From positions 496,001 to 560,000 of the forward strand of contig NZ_BBLT01000003.1 in the NCBI RefSeq assembly GCF_000775915.1: 64,000 bases of DNA. The letters run 5' to 3'. Within the stretch, counting starts at the first letter, position 1, and every line of letters starts with the position of its first letter. The notes beneath the pieces are model-generated. The model was not told the DNA's origin. It searched no databases and saw only the letters and a list, made by a program, of their open reading frames with translations. This DNA comes from Sporocytophaga myxococcoides (GTDB lineage Bacteria > Bacteroidota > Bacteroidia > Cytophagales > Cytophagaceae). This document shows positions 26,934 through 35,999 of this stretch, one piece after another. The position numbers and the translations under genes were made by a program.

Positions 26934-29370
26934 ATCAGCACAGCAGGCAGCGCAAGAGATAAGTTTTACAATACTTATCAACAATTGCTTTCGAGAACTT
27001 CAGAATGCCTCGTTTTATATTGGTGCTCCTAAGTATGATGAGGAACTTGCTGCTTTCATTCGTAAGTCAGGTAAGGAGCTTCATCTTCAAATGCGCTTTT
27101 CATCTGTCAATATAGATGTTTTTATTCCTGTTCTTTATCGCTCGGCTTGTAACTTACAACATGTCTATGATTTTCCTGTATTTGAAAGAAATAACAGCTC
27201 CAGTAAAATTATTAGTATAGATATTTTCAGGTTTATGGAAATTGTCGTTTCTGAATGCAATGTCAAATATCCTGACTCGGACAAAAAGAATATATTAAGA
27301 CGTTTGCGAAACAGTATTAGCAATATGACCACTTTCCTGAATTTTTTCAGTGAAGAAAAGATACAAGTCAATAAAACGTTTCAGACTTTTATTGAATCTG
27401 AACAGAACCTTGTAACCGGCCATAGTTTTCATCCCCTAACAAAAAGCAGAGAAGGCTTTTCAGATGGAGATCTGTTAAAGTATAGCCCTGAAACCAGTGA
27501 ACGCTTTCAGGTACATTATTTTCTTGCGCATCCAAGCATTGTATTGGAAAGGAGTACTGCAGCACACCTATTTTCAAAATTACTGAGAGAAGATCTCATG
27601 ACTTACATACCCCAGGATCATAAGACGTTTAAAGTAATTACTAAAAATTCTGATTGGAAACCTGTACCAGTACATCCATGGGAAGCAGGGTATTTAAATA
27701 CTCTGTCTGAAGTACGGGAAATGCAGGAGTTAGGATTGCTCATTGATATAGGTTTATGGGGGCCATTGTACACTGCGACTTCATCGGTAAGAACTGTTTA
27801 CAATGAAAACACCCCCTGGATGCTCAAGTTTTCTCTTCATGTAAAGATTACCAGTGCTGAGCGTGTAAATCATCTGAGTGAAATGCATCGCGGATATGAT
27901 TTCAGCAGACTGATGCAAGAGGCCTTTGGTAAAGGTCTACAAGAACAGCATCCTGACATTGAATTTCTCTATGATCCGGGGTTCATTTCAGTGAATTACA
28001 ATGGGCATAATATAGCTGGATTCAATACCTCATTCAGGAACAATCCATTCATAGGAAACAGGGCAAATACCAATATTGGATTACTGGCATCTTTGTGCCA
28101 GGATGAGGTCTTAGGGCAAGCTGCCAGAATTGCATCGATCATTGAAAAAGCTGCTGAGGTGATGAAAAGCTCTGTTCCCTTTGCTGCAAAGACCTGGTTT
28201 GACAAATATCTTGATATGATATTGCCAGCCACTGTTACTATGTTTGAGACTTACGGTTTTATCTGTGAGTTACATCAACAGAATATACTCATTGAAATGG
28301 GTAATGATTATTTACCACAGAAATTATATCTGCGCGATAATCAGAGTTATCTGTTCAGAAAAACAAAGAAGGACTATTTATGCTCAATAATTCCGGAACT
28401 GCGCAACAATGAAGACAACTTTCAAAATGAAATCTCCCTGCTTGATCTCTTGTCTCATTTTTTGATAACCAGTAATATTGCTGCGTTAATTCAAGCATTC
28501 GGGAAAAATGAACTAGTTCCGGAATCAGAGCTGATAGAGATTTTTTATCAGAAGACTTATCAGATGCATCTTGATAATCCGGGTAAAATAACAGATTATC
28601 TCTTAACCAGAAAGCAATGGTGCATTAAAGGTAATTTGTTAACTGCTATCAGAAATATTGATGCGGGAACAGCTACAGCATCGGTAGTGTATTTAAAGAC
28701 GCCGAACATTCTTCATTACAGGTATATTTCCACTGATCTATTATTCCCGGACCCAAAGAAAGAGGTGTTTAGCAAATATTTTCCAGAAGAAGATATTAAC
28801 GTCAGTTTACGTCCTGTTGATCCTGATCATGATATTGAAATGCTGCATGAATGGTTTCACCGTGAGCATACGCTGAAGATCTGGCGAATGAACTGGTCTT
28901 TGAACAAGCTTGAACAGTATTACAGAAAAAACCATGCAGGTAATCATATGTATAGTTATATCGGCATGATAAACGGTGAACCTACTTTCAATATAGAAGT
29001 ATACAGGGCTGTCGCTGATCTTGTCGGTGATTATTATGAAGTGCTACCGGATGATTATGGTACCCATTTTATGATTGCTACCACTGACAAAAGCAAAAAG
29101 CATCCAGTCCTCTGTATGCGTGCAATCCTTGACTGGTTATTTAATGATTCCAAAGTTGGAAGACTTGTTGGAGAAGGATCGGTAGAATCAATGGCTGCTT
29201 TGATAAATAAGGCCCAGGTGGGATTCAGGCTTCAAAAGGTTATTGAAATGCCACATAAAAAAGCTCATTTGAATATATGTTACAGGGAGTGGTATCGTGA
29301 AAAATTTCCTGATTCTGTATTCAATTCTGATAAACAACTTTTAACATCCAAACTTTCAATACTATCATGA
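26911..29370 (+). CDS. Fused IucA/IucC siderophore synthetase and GNAT N-acyltransferase
   Basis: An 819-residue bifunctional protein from the ATG at 26911 (MQTRETYKSAQQAAQ). An earlier ATG at 26875 lies inside the decarboxylase and is less likely. Residues about 1-600 are an IucA/IucC synthetase (VPVHPWEAGYLNT, TATSSVRTVYNENTPWMLKF, ELHQQNILIE). Residues about 630-819 are a GNAT of the IucB/RhbD type (VSLRPVDPDHDIEMLHEWF, RLVGEGSVESMAALINKAQVG). The second part should acylate the N-hydroxydiamine, which the first part then condenses. Having both in one chain suggests direct transfer. It overlaps the hydroxylase by four bases (ATGA). Confidence 0.9.
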   Translation: MQTRETYKSAQQAAQEISFTILINNCFRELQNASFYIGAPKYDEELAAFIRKSGKELHLQMRFSSVNIDVFIPVLYRSACNLQHVYDFPVFERNNSSSKIISIDIFRFMEIVVSECNVKYPDSDKKNILRRLRNSISNMTTFLNFFSEEKIQVNKTFQTFIESEQNLVTGHSFHPLTKSREGFSDGDLLKYSPETSERFQVHYFLAHPSIVLERSTAAHLFSKLLREDLMTYIPQDHKTFKVITKNSDWKPVPVHPWEAGYLNTLSEVREMQELGLLIDIGLWGPLYTATSSVRTVYNENTPWMLKFSLHVKITSAERVNHLSEMHRGYDFSRLMQEAFGKGLQEQHPDIEFLYDPGFISVNYNGHNIAGFNTSFRNNPFIGNRANTNIGLLASLCQDEVLGQAARIASIIEKAAEVMKSSVPFAAKTWFDKYLDMILPATVTMFETYGFICELHQQNILIEMGNDYLPQKLYLRDNQSYLFRKTKKDYLCSIIPELRNNEDNFQNEISLLDLLSHFLITSNIAALIQAFGKNELVPESELIEIFYQKTYQMHLDNPGKITDYLLTRKQWCIKGNLLTAIRNIDAGTATASVVYLKTPNILHYRYISTDLLFPDPKKEVFSKYFPEEDINVSLRPVDPDHDIEMLHEWFHREHTLKIWRMNWSLNKLEQYYRKNHAGNHMYSYIGMINGEPTFNIEVYRAVADLVGDYYEVLPDDYGTHFMIATTDKSKKHPVLCMRAILDWLFNDSKVGRLVGEGSVESMAALINKAQVGFRLQKVIEMPHKKAHLNICYREWYREKFPDSVFNSDKQLLTSKLSILS

Positions 29371-30719
29371 AAAAAGAATCTACTATATATAATTTAATCG
29401 GCATTGGCATTGGTCCTTTTAACCTTGGGCTGGCAGCACTTTTGCAACCTGTAAAGGAATTGTCTTCAATCTTTTTCGATGGAGTTAGTGAGTTTAACTG
29501 GCATCCTGGTCTTATGCTGGACAGTGCCACTTTGCAAAACCCCTTCATGGGAACAGATCTGGTTACTATGGCAGATCCTAAAAGCAGGTTCAGTTTTTTA
29601 AACTATCTAAAAGAAAATGACAGGTTATATAAATTTTTTATCAGAGAGAATTTTTTTATTCTCCGGAAAGAGTATAACAGCTATTGTAAATGGGTGGCGT
29701 TACAGCTTGATAACTGTCGGTTCGGGCACCAGGTTATATCCGTCATTTATGATAAAGGTCTTTACATTCTGAGTGTCAAAAATATGAGCACAGGAAAAGA
29801 AGAAGAGTATATCACAAAGAAACTGGTTTTGGGAACAGGCACTCAACCTAATATTCCTGATTTTGCAAATCGTCAACAGTTACCAAAAGTACTTCACACA
29901 TCTCAATACCAATTTCGCAAGTCTGAGATTCTTAATAGCACTTCTGTAAGCATAATTGGATCAGGCCAAAGCGCAGCAGAGATCTTTTCCGATCTGCTTC
30001 CGGAGCTGGAAAGCGGATTAAAAATTAACTGGTTTACCAGGTCTGAAAGATATTTTCCATTGGAATATTCAAAACTAACACTTGAGCTTACCTCACCAGA
30101 GTATGTAGATTATTTCTATCACTTATCTTCGGAAAAGCGCAGGCAAATATTAAATGCTCAGAATGGATTGTATAAGGGAATTAATTTTGATCTTATTTCG
30201 AGCATCTTTGACAAGCTATATGAAATGTCTGTGGACAATACAGAACTACCGGCATTTTTACGTACCAATTGCAGATTAAATTCCATATCATCTACCCTTA
30301 AAGGCAGTAACCTTCTTGAGTTTACTGAGGTTCATCAGCAAAGAAATTTCACATCGGAAAGTGATTATGTCATTCTTGCTACCGGATATAAATACAATGA
30401 GCCTGCATGCATTGAAGGCATACAAAGCAGAATAATGAGAACTTCTGAAAATCTTCTGAATGTGAGCAGGAACTATACTGTCGATATCAATAACAATGAA
30501 ATTTTTGTCCAGAATGCCGAGCTACATTCGCATGGTTTTGTAAGCCCGGATCTGGGAATGGGTGCCTATCGTAACTCGAGAATTATTAATACTATTGCTG
30601 GAAAAGAGATTTACAGAGTAGAAAAACGGATTGCATTCCAGGAATTCGGAGTACCGGTGAATTCAGAAGAAAAATTCCAAGAGGGCGAATCTATAAAAAA
30701 TCTTGCCGAATCATTGTAA
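29367..30719 (+). CDS. Diamine/lysine N-hydroxylase (flavin N-monooxygenase)
   Basis: A 450-residue class B flavoprotein that hydroxylates a primary amine using FAD, NADPH and O2, giving the hydroxamate nitrogen. The FAD site is IGIGIGPFNLGLAAL (residue about 10), the NADPH site SIIGSGQSAAEIFSDL (about 195), and the late motif VILATGYKYNEP (about 340) is typical of the IucD/PvdA/DesB family. The likely substrate is the diamine made by the upstream decarboxylase. Translation is coupled to the fused synthetase (4-base overlap). Confidence 0.92.
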   Translation: MKKESTIYNLIGIGIGPFNLGLAALLQPVKELSSIFFDGVSEFNWHPGLMLDSATLQNPFMGTDLVTMADPKSRFSFLNYLKENDRLYKFFIRENFFILRKEYNSYCKWVALQLDNCRFGHQVISVIYDKGLYILSVKNMSTGKEEEYITKKLVLGTGTQPNIPDFANRQQLPKVLHTSQYQFRKSEILNSTSVSIIGSGQSAAEIFSDLLPELESGLKINWFTRSERYFPLEYSKLTLELTSPEYVDYFYHLSSEKRRQILNAQNGLYKGINFDLISSIFDKLYEMSVDNTELPAFLRTNCRLNSISSTLKGSNLLEFTEVHQQRNFTSESDYVILATGYKYNEPACIEGIQSRIMRTSENLLNVSRNYTVDINNNEIFVQNAELHSHGFVSPDLGMGAYRNSRIINTIAGKEIYRVEKRIAFQEFGVPVNSEEKFQEGESIKNLAESL

Positions 30720-30782
30720 ATATAATGGTTTGGTTTTCATAACATTCTAACAAAAGCTTCATTCTTATTCAACTCAATAACT

Positions 30783-32180
30783 GTGTTACTAAAACTGAGA
30801 TCGTACGCCAATTTATTTAAAATTGCTCTTCTGGGAAATGAAAAGAACTTTACCACAGGAAGTGTAAACAGGGCGACTTTCCTCCTTGCTCTGCCGTCTA
30901 TGCTGGAACTGGTCATGGAGTCGCTTTTTGTAATGGTAAATCTGTTGTTCGTTAGTAGTATAGGTAATCAGGCGATCACGCTTGCAGGAATCACTAATTC
31001 TGTTATACTTATCCTTTACTCTATACCGACAGGGCTGAGCATAGCGGCAACAGCTATAATTTCCAGACGTATCGGTGAGAAAAAACCGGAAGAAGCAGGC
31101 TTGGTGGCGATTCAGGTAATCGCTTTGACCATATTAATCTCTGGCATGTTTTCCTTATTGATAATCGGGTTTGAAAAACCTATCCTTACAATTGCCGGTG
31201 CTAATACTGCTATGTTTCAGGCAGGAGGTAGTTATACTACCTTAATGTTCTGTTCACTCATCTTCATGTTCATACGTACACTCATGAATGGAATCTTTCG
31301 GGGGACGGGAAACGCTGCCATGTCTATGCGATCGCTGACTATTTCAAATCTCCTGAATGTAATCTTTTGTGGATTGTTTGTATTTGGTTTGGGTGCAATA
31401 CCGGCATTGGGACTTACCGGTATAGGATTGGCTGCTCTGATAGCCAATGTACTAAGTGTTGGATATCAGTTTTGGTATTTTGCTTTTCGGGAAAAACGGA
31501 TTTCAATAGGAAGGCAACAGTTAAAACTTTCTATTACAATTATGTCTAAACTGGTCACTTTGGCATTTGCGGGAATTGTGCAGTATTTGGTGCCTTCGCT
31601 AAGTCGATTTCTTATGGTTGTAATTGTAGCCAGATTGGGTGAAAGTGTCCTCGCAGGCTATATCATTGCTAATCGAGTGATCATGTTTACTGTATTACCT
31701 GCCTGGGGTATTGCCAATGCAGCCGGAATATTAACAGGACAGAATTTGGGAGCGGGTCAGCCGGACCGGGCAGAAGAGTCCGTATGGAAAGCTGGATTGT
31801 TTAATTTTTTGTTTCTGGGTTTTACAGGTTTTGTAGTTTTATTCTTTTGCAAACTAATTGTAGGCTGGTTTACCAATGACGCAGTGATAGCTGGTTATTC
31901 TGTTCAATACCTTCAATTTATGGTTATAGCCTACTTTTTCTTTGGTTATACCATGGTAATCGCCAAATCATTGAATGCTTCGGGGAAGGTAAATACAGTT
32001 ACATTGTTATATATAATCATGTTCCTAATTATCCAATTGCCGTTGGCATACCTCTTGGCTATTGTTCTGAACTGGGGTGCAACAGGAATCTTCGTCGGAA
32101 TTGCTTTTTCAGAAATTGTACTGACTATAGGTTGTATCTTTGTATTCAAGACAGGAAAGTGGAAGCTAAGTAAACTGTGA
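30783..32180 (+). CDS. MATE-family multidrug/siderophore exporter
   Basis: A 465-residue inner-membrane protein with about 12 hydrophobic helices in two repeats. The MATE patterns ATFLLALPSMLELVMESLF at the start and GILTGQNLGAGQPDRAEE in the second half are clear. The start is GTG at 30783. It is last in the siderophore operon, 63 bp after the hydroxylase, and probably expels the finished siderophore by cation antiport. Confidence 0.9.
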   Translation: MLLKLRSYANLFKIALLGNEKNFTTGSVNRATFLLALPSMLELVMESLFVMVNLLFVSSIGNQAITLAGITNSVILILYSIPTGLSIAATAIISRRIGEKKPEEAGLVAIQVIALTILISGMFSLLIIGFEKPILTIAGANTAMFQAGGSYTTLMFCSLIFMFIRTLMNGIFRGTGNAAMSMRSLTISNLLNVIFCGLFVFGLGAIPALGLTGIGLAALIANVLSVGYQFWYFAFREKRISIGRQQLKLSITIMSKLVTLAFAGIVQYLVPSLSRFLMVVIVARLGESVLAGYIIANRVIMFTVLPAWGIANAAGILTGQNLGAGQPDRAEESVWKAGLFNFLFLGFTGFVVLFFCKLIVGWFTNDAVIAGYSVQYLQFMVIAYFFFGYTMVIAKSLNASGKVNTVTLLYIIMFLIIQLPLAYLLAIVLNWGATGIFVGIAFSEIVLTIGCIFVFKTGKWKLSKL

Positions 32181-32887
32181 ATAGTGTATGTAATCTAAAT
32201 GACTACATACTAACTAATTTAACAATCTGAAATTTGTATAATTATTTTCTTATGAAGTCAAAAGGATTAAAATCAAGGACAACCATTCTCATTTTTGAAT
32301 CAGAGGAAGCTACAATTTATAAATGATCATTTTTTAGTTTTTGATTTTTATTACAAATATTTTTTTCTTTTTATGTTGGATCAGCTGTCCTCCAGCTAAT
32401 ACAGTTAACTCTAAGAACCAAAGTAATACTTCCTTTCCATTAATCAATTGAGATCAGCTCATTGTAATACACTCAATCTTTAATTTGTGAAATGCCAGTA
32501 ACATAACTAAACAAACTAAACACTAAAATGGAAATGGTTGGATTTGCTATAGGACTAGTTCAAAGTTAATGACTAAATGGGAAGCAGAGTTCTCAGGCTT
32601 TTTATTGCTATTCGTCCAACAAGAGAAAAGGAGATAGTGATTGTAAGAATATGCTTATAACCTGTGGAGGGTATTTTTAAATACTAGGATGAAGTTATTT
32701 GGAATTATTCTAAACAGGGTATAATTTCACCGATATTATTCTGCTATTCAACCTGGTTTTTCAATGGGATTGCTAGAGAAGATATTAAAAATGAGTTTTA
32801 CCAGGAGTAGAAATTAAATGTTGTTCAGACTTTCTTTCTGATATAGTCAGCAAAATACCTTTGGTAACTGTCTAACTCACTACACCT
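32181..32887. other. Intergenic region, 707 bp
   Basis: No gene is recognised. A 24-codon frame (32252-32326, MKSKGLKSRTTILIF...) follows the MATE gene but has no support. A strong terminator is not evident. Several AT-rich stretches could hold the promoter of the LuxR-type gene. Confidence 0.4.
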
Positions 32888-33553
32888 ATGGAAATGGTAA
32901 TTAAAGATAAGACGAAAATTATAATAGCTGATTCGCAACCGGTTTTTAGAGAAGGAATCAAAAAGATTCTTGAAGGGGATGGTGAGTCAAGATTTCTTAT
33001 AGAGGAAGTCGGTAACACACATGAATTCAATTATACAGCAGTAGAATTTTGTCCGGACATTTTGATCATAGATTATAATTCTCAGTTTTTTGAATTGAAT
33101 GAAATTAAGAGAATACTCAATATGTTGCATAATTGCAGAGTTATTGTGCTTGCAGCACATGACAAAAAGGGTGATATAATAAAATTGCTTGATCTGAATG
33201 TCTATTGTTATCTTATGAAAGATTGTGGAAAAAGAGATATTTTAAAAGCTGTAACTTCTGCAATTCAGGGAGAAAAGTTTTTTTGCCCTCTTATTGTAGA
33301 TATCATCCTTGCGGACAGGCATAGGATGGAGAGTAATATTGATTTAACAACAACATCCCTAACAATAAGAGAGAGGGAGATAATCAAACAGATTAGTATT
33401 GGGAAGACTAATAAAGAGATTGGGGATACATTAAATATTAGCCCTCATACGGTACATACCCATAGAAAGAATATAATGAAAAAGCTGCAATTACATTCCG
33501 CAGTTGAATTATGTAATTATGCAATTCAATCCGGCATAATTGCACAGGCATAA
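32888..33553 (+). CDS. NarL/FixJ-type (LuxR) response regulator
   Basis: A 221-residue two-domain regulator. The receiver (about 8-130) has the phosphoacceptor Asp in DILIIDYNS and the conserved Lys in CYLMKDC. Only one acidic residue stands where two usually bind Mg (IIADSQP), so phosphorylation may be weak. The LuxR helix-turn-helix at the end is typical (LTIREREIIKQISIGKTN, ISPHTVHTHRKNIMKKL). No histidine kinase is adjacent. Placed between the siderophore operon and the carrier-protein cassette, it may regulate either, but no target site can be named. Confidence 0.88.
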   Translation: MEMVIKDKTKIIIADSQPVFREGIKKILEGDGESRFLIEEVGNTHEFNYTAVEFCPDILIIDYNSQFFELNEIKRILNMLHNCRVIVLAAHDKKGDIIKLLDLNVYCYLMKDCGKRDILKAVTSAIQGEKFFCPLIVDIILADRHRMESNIDLTTTSLTIREREIIKQISIGKTNKEIGDTLNISPHTVHTHRKNIMKKLQLHSAVELCNYAIQSGIIAQA

Positions 33554-33741
33554 TCTATCAATTGATAAGAAACGTATTCTGAGTAAAGAATATATTCAAA
33601 GTATTTTATGCCTCATATTTCTATATAGCTTCAAATCCACAATAGGTATTAGATCTAATTTGCCTCTATATAATCTATATCTACCTTATATTTATAGCGC
33701 TATACTACCATAGTAAAGGTATTGTTTTTACCCTTAATATA

Positions 33742-33799
33742 TACCCTTCTTTTACCACCTCATGGTGATTGTCTGCTGATATTGCCCAGACTAATTTTG
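33742..33799 (+). promoter_or_regulatory. Putative promoter of the carrier-protein cassette, matching the siderophore promoter
   Basis: TTG (33769-33771) and TAATTTTG (33792-33799) are separated by 20 bp, with TACCCTTCTTTTACC 27 bp upstream of the TTG. Each element and both distances equal those at 22796-22853. GATTGT precedes a TGCTG stretch in both. Confidence 0.55.
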
Positions 33800-33860
33800 T
33801 ATCAATTAAAGAGTAAACAATAAAATTAAATAATCTAAATCAAGCAAAGAATTTATAGAT

Positions 33861-34106
33861 ATGAGTACGGAAGAAAAACTAAAGGCTGCATTCTCAAGAG
33901 CACTTGCGATTCCTGGAAGAATTGTCACGGAAGACCTCTCTTATCAGAGCATACCTGAATGGGATTCTCTCGGTCATCTGACTTTGATAGAAGAAATAGA
34001 ATGTACGTTTGATATCAATATCAATACGAATGATGTTCTTGCTCTTACGAGTTATGCTGATGCAAAAAAGATGCTGGCCCAATATAATATAGATTTAAAG
34101 AACTAA
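33861..34106 (+). CDS. Acyl/peptidyl carrier protein
   Basis: An 81-residue four-helix carrier protein. Ser36 in WDSLGHLTLIEEIE is the expected phosphopantetheine attachment site. It would hold an acyl or aminoacyl group as a thioester. It lies upstream of an AMP-dependent ligase, which likely loads it, and an Fe(II)/2OG oxygenase, which may act on the bound group. A 229-bp gap containing a palindromic repeat separates it from the ligase gene. Confidence 0.9.
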   Translation: MSTEEKLKAAFSRALAIPGRIVTEDLSYQSIPEWDSLGHLTLIEEIECTFDININTNDVLALTSYADAKKMLAQYNIDLKN

Positions 34107-34118
34107 ATATTATTAACT

Positions 34119-34308
34119 ATTTAAGTCCCCGATGACCTTCAAAGATCTCACCCTAAATTTCTCTCCTTCAGGAGAGAGATTTAGATATGTATGTTATTAG
34201 TTCTGTCGCTATTAATTCAACATTTTTCTCATTGACTGTTCCCATTTCCTTCAGGAGATGGGTTAGGGATGAGGTTAATAAATGTGAAACGGGAACTAAA
34301 TATTTATT
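34119..34308 (+). repeat. Palindromic MITE-like repeat, copy A
   Basis: A roughly 185-bp element between the carrier-protein and AMP-ligase genes. It contains two short palindromes around ctccttcaggag (about 34162 and 34248) and the outer words caccctaaat and gggttagggatgagg. Its ends look like an imperfect terminal inverted repeat (atttaagtccccg / cgggaactaaat). It is an inverted copy of 35733-35910 at about 75-80 percent identity by eye. A shared exact core of about 30 bp begins at 34194. No transposase is present. Confidence 0.75.
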
Positions 34309-34335
34309 CCTAATTTTTACTATCAGATAAATATT

Positions 34336-35718
34336 ATGGGGAATCAGAATTTATATAAGGTTATACTTGAAAATAAGAACCTCAGGTATATAGACGGAGC
34401 AACTGGTAAGTTATACAAGGCAGATGATTTTCATGATTCATTGAATCTTAATGGAGTTAAAAGCCTTGCCTTTCTCTATCTGGACAATACAATCCAATCA
34501 GTGGAAGTGTTGCTTAATTTTCTTCGTTCAGATCATGTAATTGTATTGTTAAGCCCCGGAATTGCTGAGTATCTTAAGATACAACTGGAAAACAGATATT
34601 CTCCCGTGTATATCTATGACATGTCCAGGAACGTTATCTCCGGTTATAAGGTAGCTGAGTATGGGGAAAGAATTAATCTTCATATTGGTATAAATCCGGT
34701 GAATTATGAGATACATCATAATCTGAAATATCTTTTGAGTACATCAGGTTCCACAGGATCTCCAAAATTTGTAAAGCTTTCTGAAAAGAACCTTCTTTCA
34801 AATGCATTGTCAATTGTTGATTACCTTCCTATACTGGAGGATGATGTAGTTCCTTTAAATTTGCCATTGTTCTATTCCTATGGTTTATCCGTATTTACGA
34901 GCAACTCTATTGCTGGAGGTTGTATCCTATGCATCGAGAAGGATATACTGCAAAAAGATTTCTGGTATGACTTTGACTACTATAGTTGTTCATCTTTAGC
35001 AGGAGTCCCCATTAACTATGAGATCTTAAACAGAATAGGATTCTGTTCCAGGAATTACCCTTCATTGCGCTATCTTACGCAGGCTGGGGGTAAGTTAAGT
35101 GATGGGCTGATACGAAATTTTGGACAGTATGCAGAACATTATGGGGTAAAGTTTTATGTTATGTACGGACAAACTGAAGCTGCGGCCCGCATTGCCTATT
35201 TACACCCTGATGATATACTAAGAAAGACAGGATCAATAGGAAATGCTATAAAAGGAGGTTCCTTGAGTCTGGATCCTGATACAAATGAAGTATTGTATGA
35301 GGGGCCAAATGTTTTTGGAGGGTATGCTTCTTGTCCTGAAGATTTGAAGACATTTGATACTAACAAATTATTGAGAACCGGAGATATTGGCCGGTGTGAT
35401 GACGAAGGATATTTTTATATCACAGGCCGGTTGAAACGATTCATAAAGCTTTCAGGACATCGAATTAATCTTGACGAAATTGAAGGCTTCCTGAAAAGAG
35501 AGCTTGGAAATATATCAGTAGCTTGTCATGGAGTTGGAGATAAATTCCTGTATATAGTTCATAGTGAACCTCACGTATCAGAAGAGTGTATTACCCAGCT
35601 TCTGTCTCACAGACTGCATTTACATCCCCGAACAATCCGAGTGAGCTATGTAGACGCAATACCTTTGACTGCAAATGGAAAAAATGATTACAGAGCAATA
35701 GAATCAATCTTAGTTTAA
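34336..35718 (+). CDS. AMP-dependent ligase (stand-alone adenylation enzyme)
   Basis: A 460-residue member of the ANL superfamily, which activates a carboxylic or amino acid with ATP and passes it to CoA or a carrier protein. Core motifs are LLSTSGSTGSPKFVKLS (about 138, P-loop-like), VMYGQTEAAARI (about 278), LLRTGDIGRCDDEGYFYITG (about 350) and the late Lys in LTANGKNDY. It is slightly shorter than usual, with a weak N-terminal subdomain. With a carrier gene upstream and an oxygenase downstream, amino-acid loading is the likeliest role; the specificity pocket cannot be decoded reliably. It is flanked tightly by inverted repeats (28 bp before, 14 bp after). Confidence 0.85.
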   Translation: MGNQNLYKVILENKNLRYIDGATGKLYKADDFHDSLNLNGVKSLAFLYLDNTIQSVEVLLNFLRSDHVIVLLSPGIAEYLKIQLENRYSPVYIYDMSRNVISGYKVAEYGERINLHIGINPVNYEIHHNLKYLLSTSGSTGSPKFVKLSEKNLLSNALSIVDYLPILEDDVVPLNLPLFYSYGLSVFTSNSIAGGCILCIEKDILQKDFWYDFDYYSCSSLAGVPINYEILNRIGFCSRNYPSLRYLTQAGGKLSDGLIRNFGQYAEHYGVKFYVMYGQTEAAARIAYLHPDDILRKTGSIGNAIKGGSLSLDPDTNEVLYEGPNVFGGYASCPEDLKTFDTNKLLRTGDIGRCDDEGYFYITGRLKRFIKLSGHRINLDEIEGFLKRELGNISVACHGVGDKFLYIVHSEPHVSEECITQLLSHRLHLHPRTIRVSYVDAIPLTANGKNDYRAIESILV

Positions 35719-35732
35719 AAAGCTTGGATTAA

Positions 35733-35910
35733 TTATTTAGTTCTCGTATCAAAGCCAATTAACCTCGTCCCTAGCCCTTCTCCTGAAGGAGAAGGGAATA
35801 GTCGACGAGAAAATGTTGAATTAATAGCGACAGAACTAATAATATACACATTAAATTCTCTCTCCTTCAGGAGAGGGATTTAGGGTGAGGTCTTTATGGT
35901 TTTATTTAAT
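35733..35910 (-). repeat. Palindromic MITE-like repeat, copy B (inverted)
   Basis: Reverse-complement partner of 34119-34308. It starts atttagttctcg just after the AMP-ligase stop and ends before the oxygenase gene. It has the same two ctcctgaaggag-type palindromes, the same outer words (gggtgagg, aacctcgtcccta) and the same exact central core of about 30 bp. Confidence 0.75.
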
Positions 35911-35999
35911 GTGTTTACATACATTAATGAACCTATATAACTATTCCTTTAATTAAAATTTACAATAATTTATTCTCCAATTTTATTTAATCATTAGCT

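Noticed and set aside
34119-35910. Palindromic repeats considered as a CRISPR array
   Set aside because: Only two long inverted copies with a gene between them. No short direct repeats with regular spacers.
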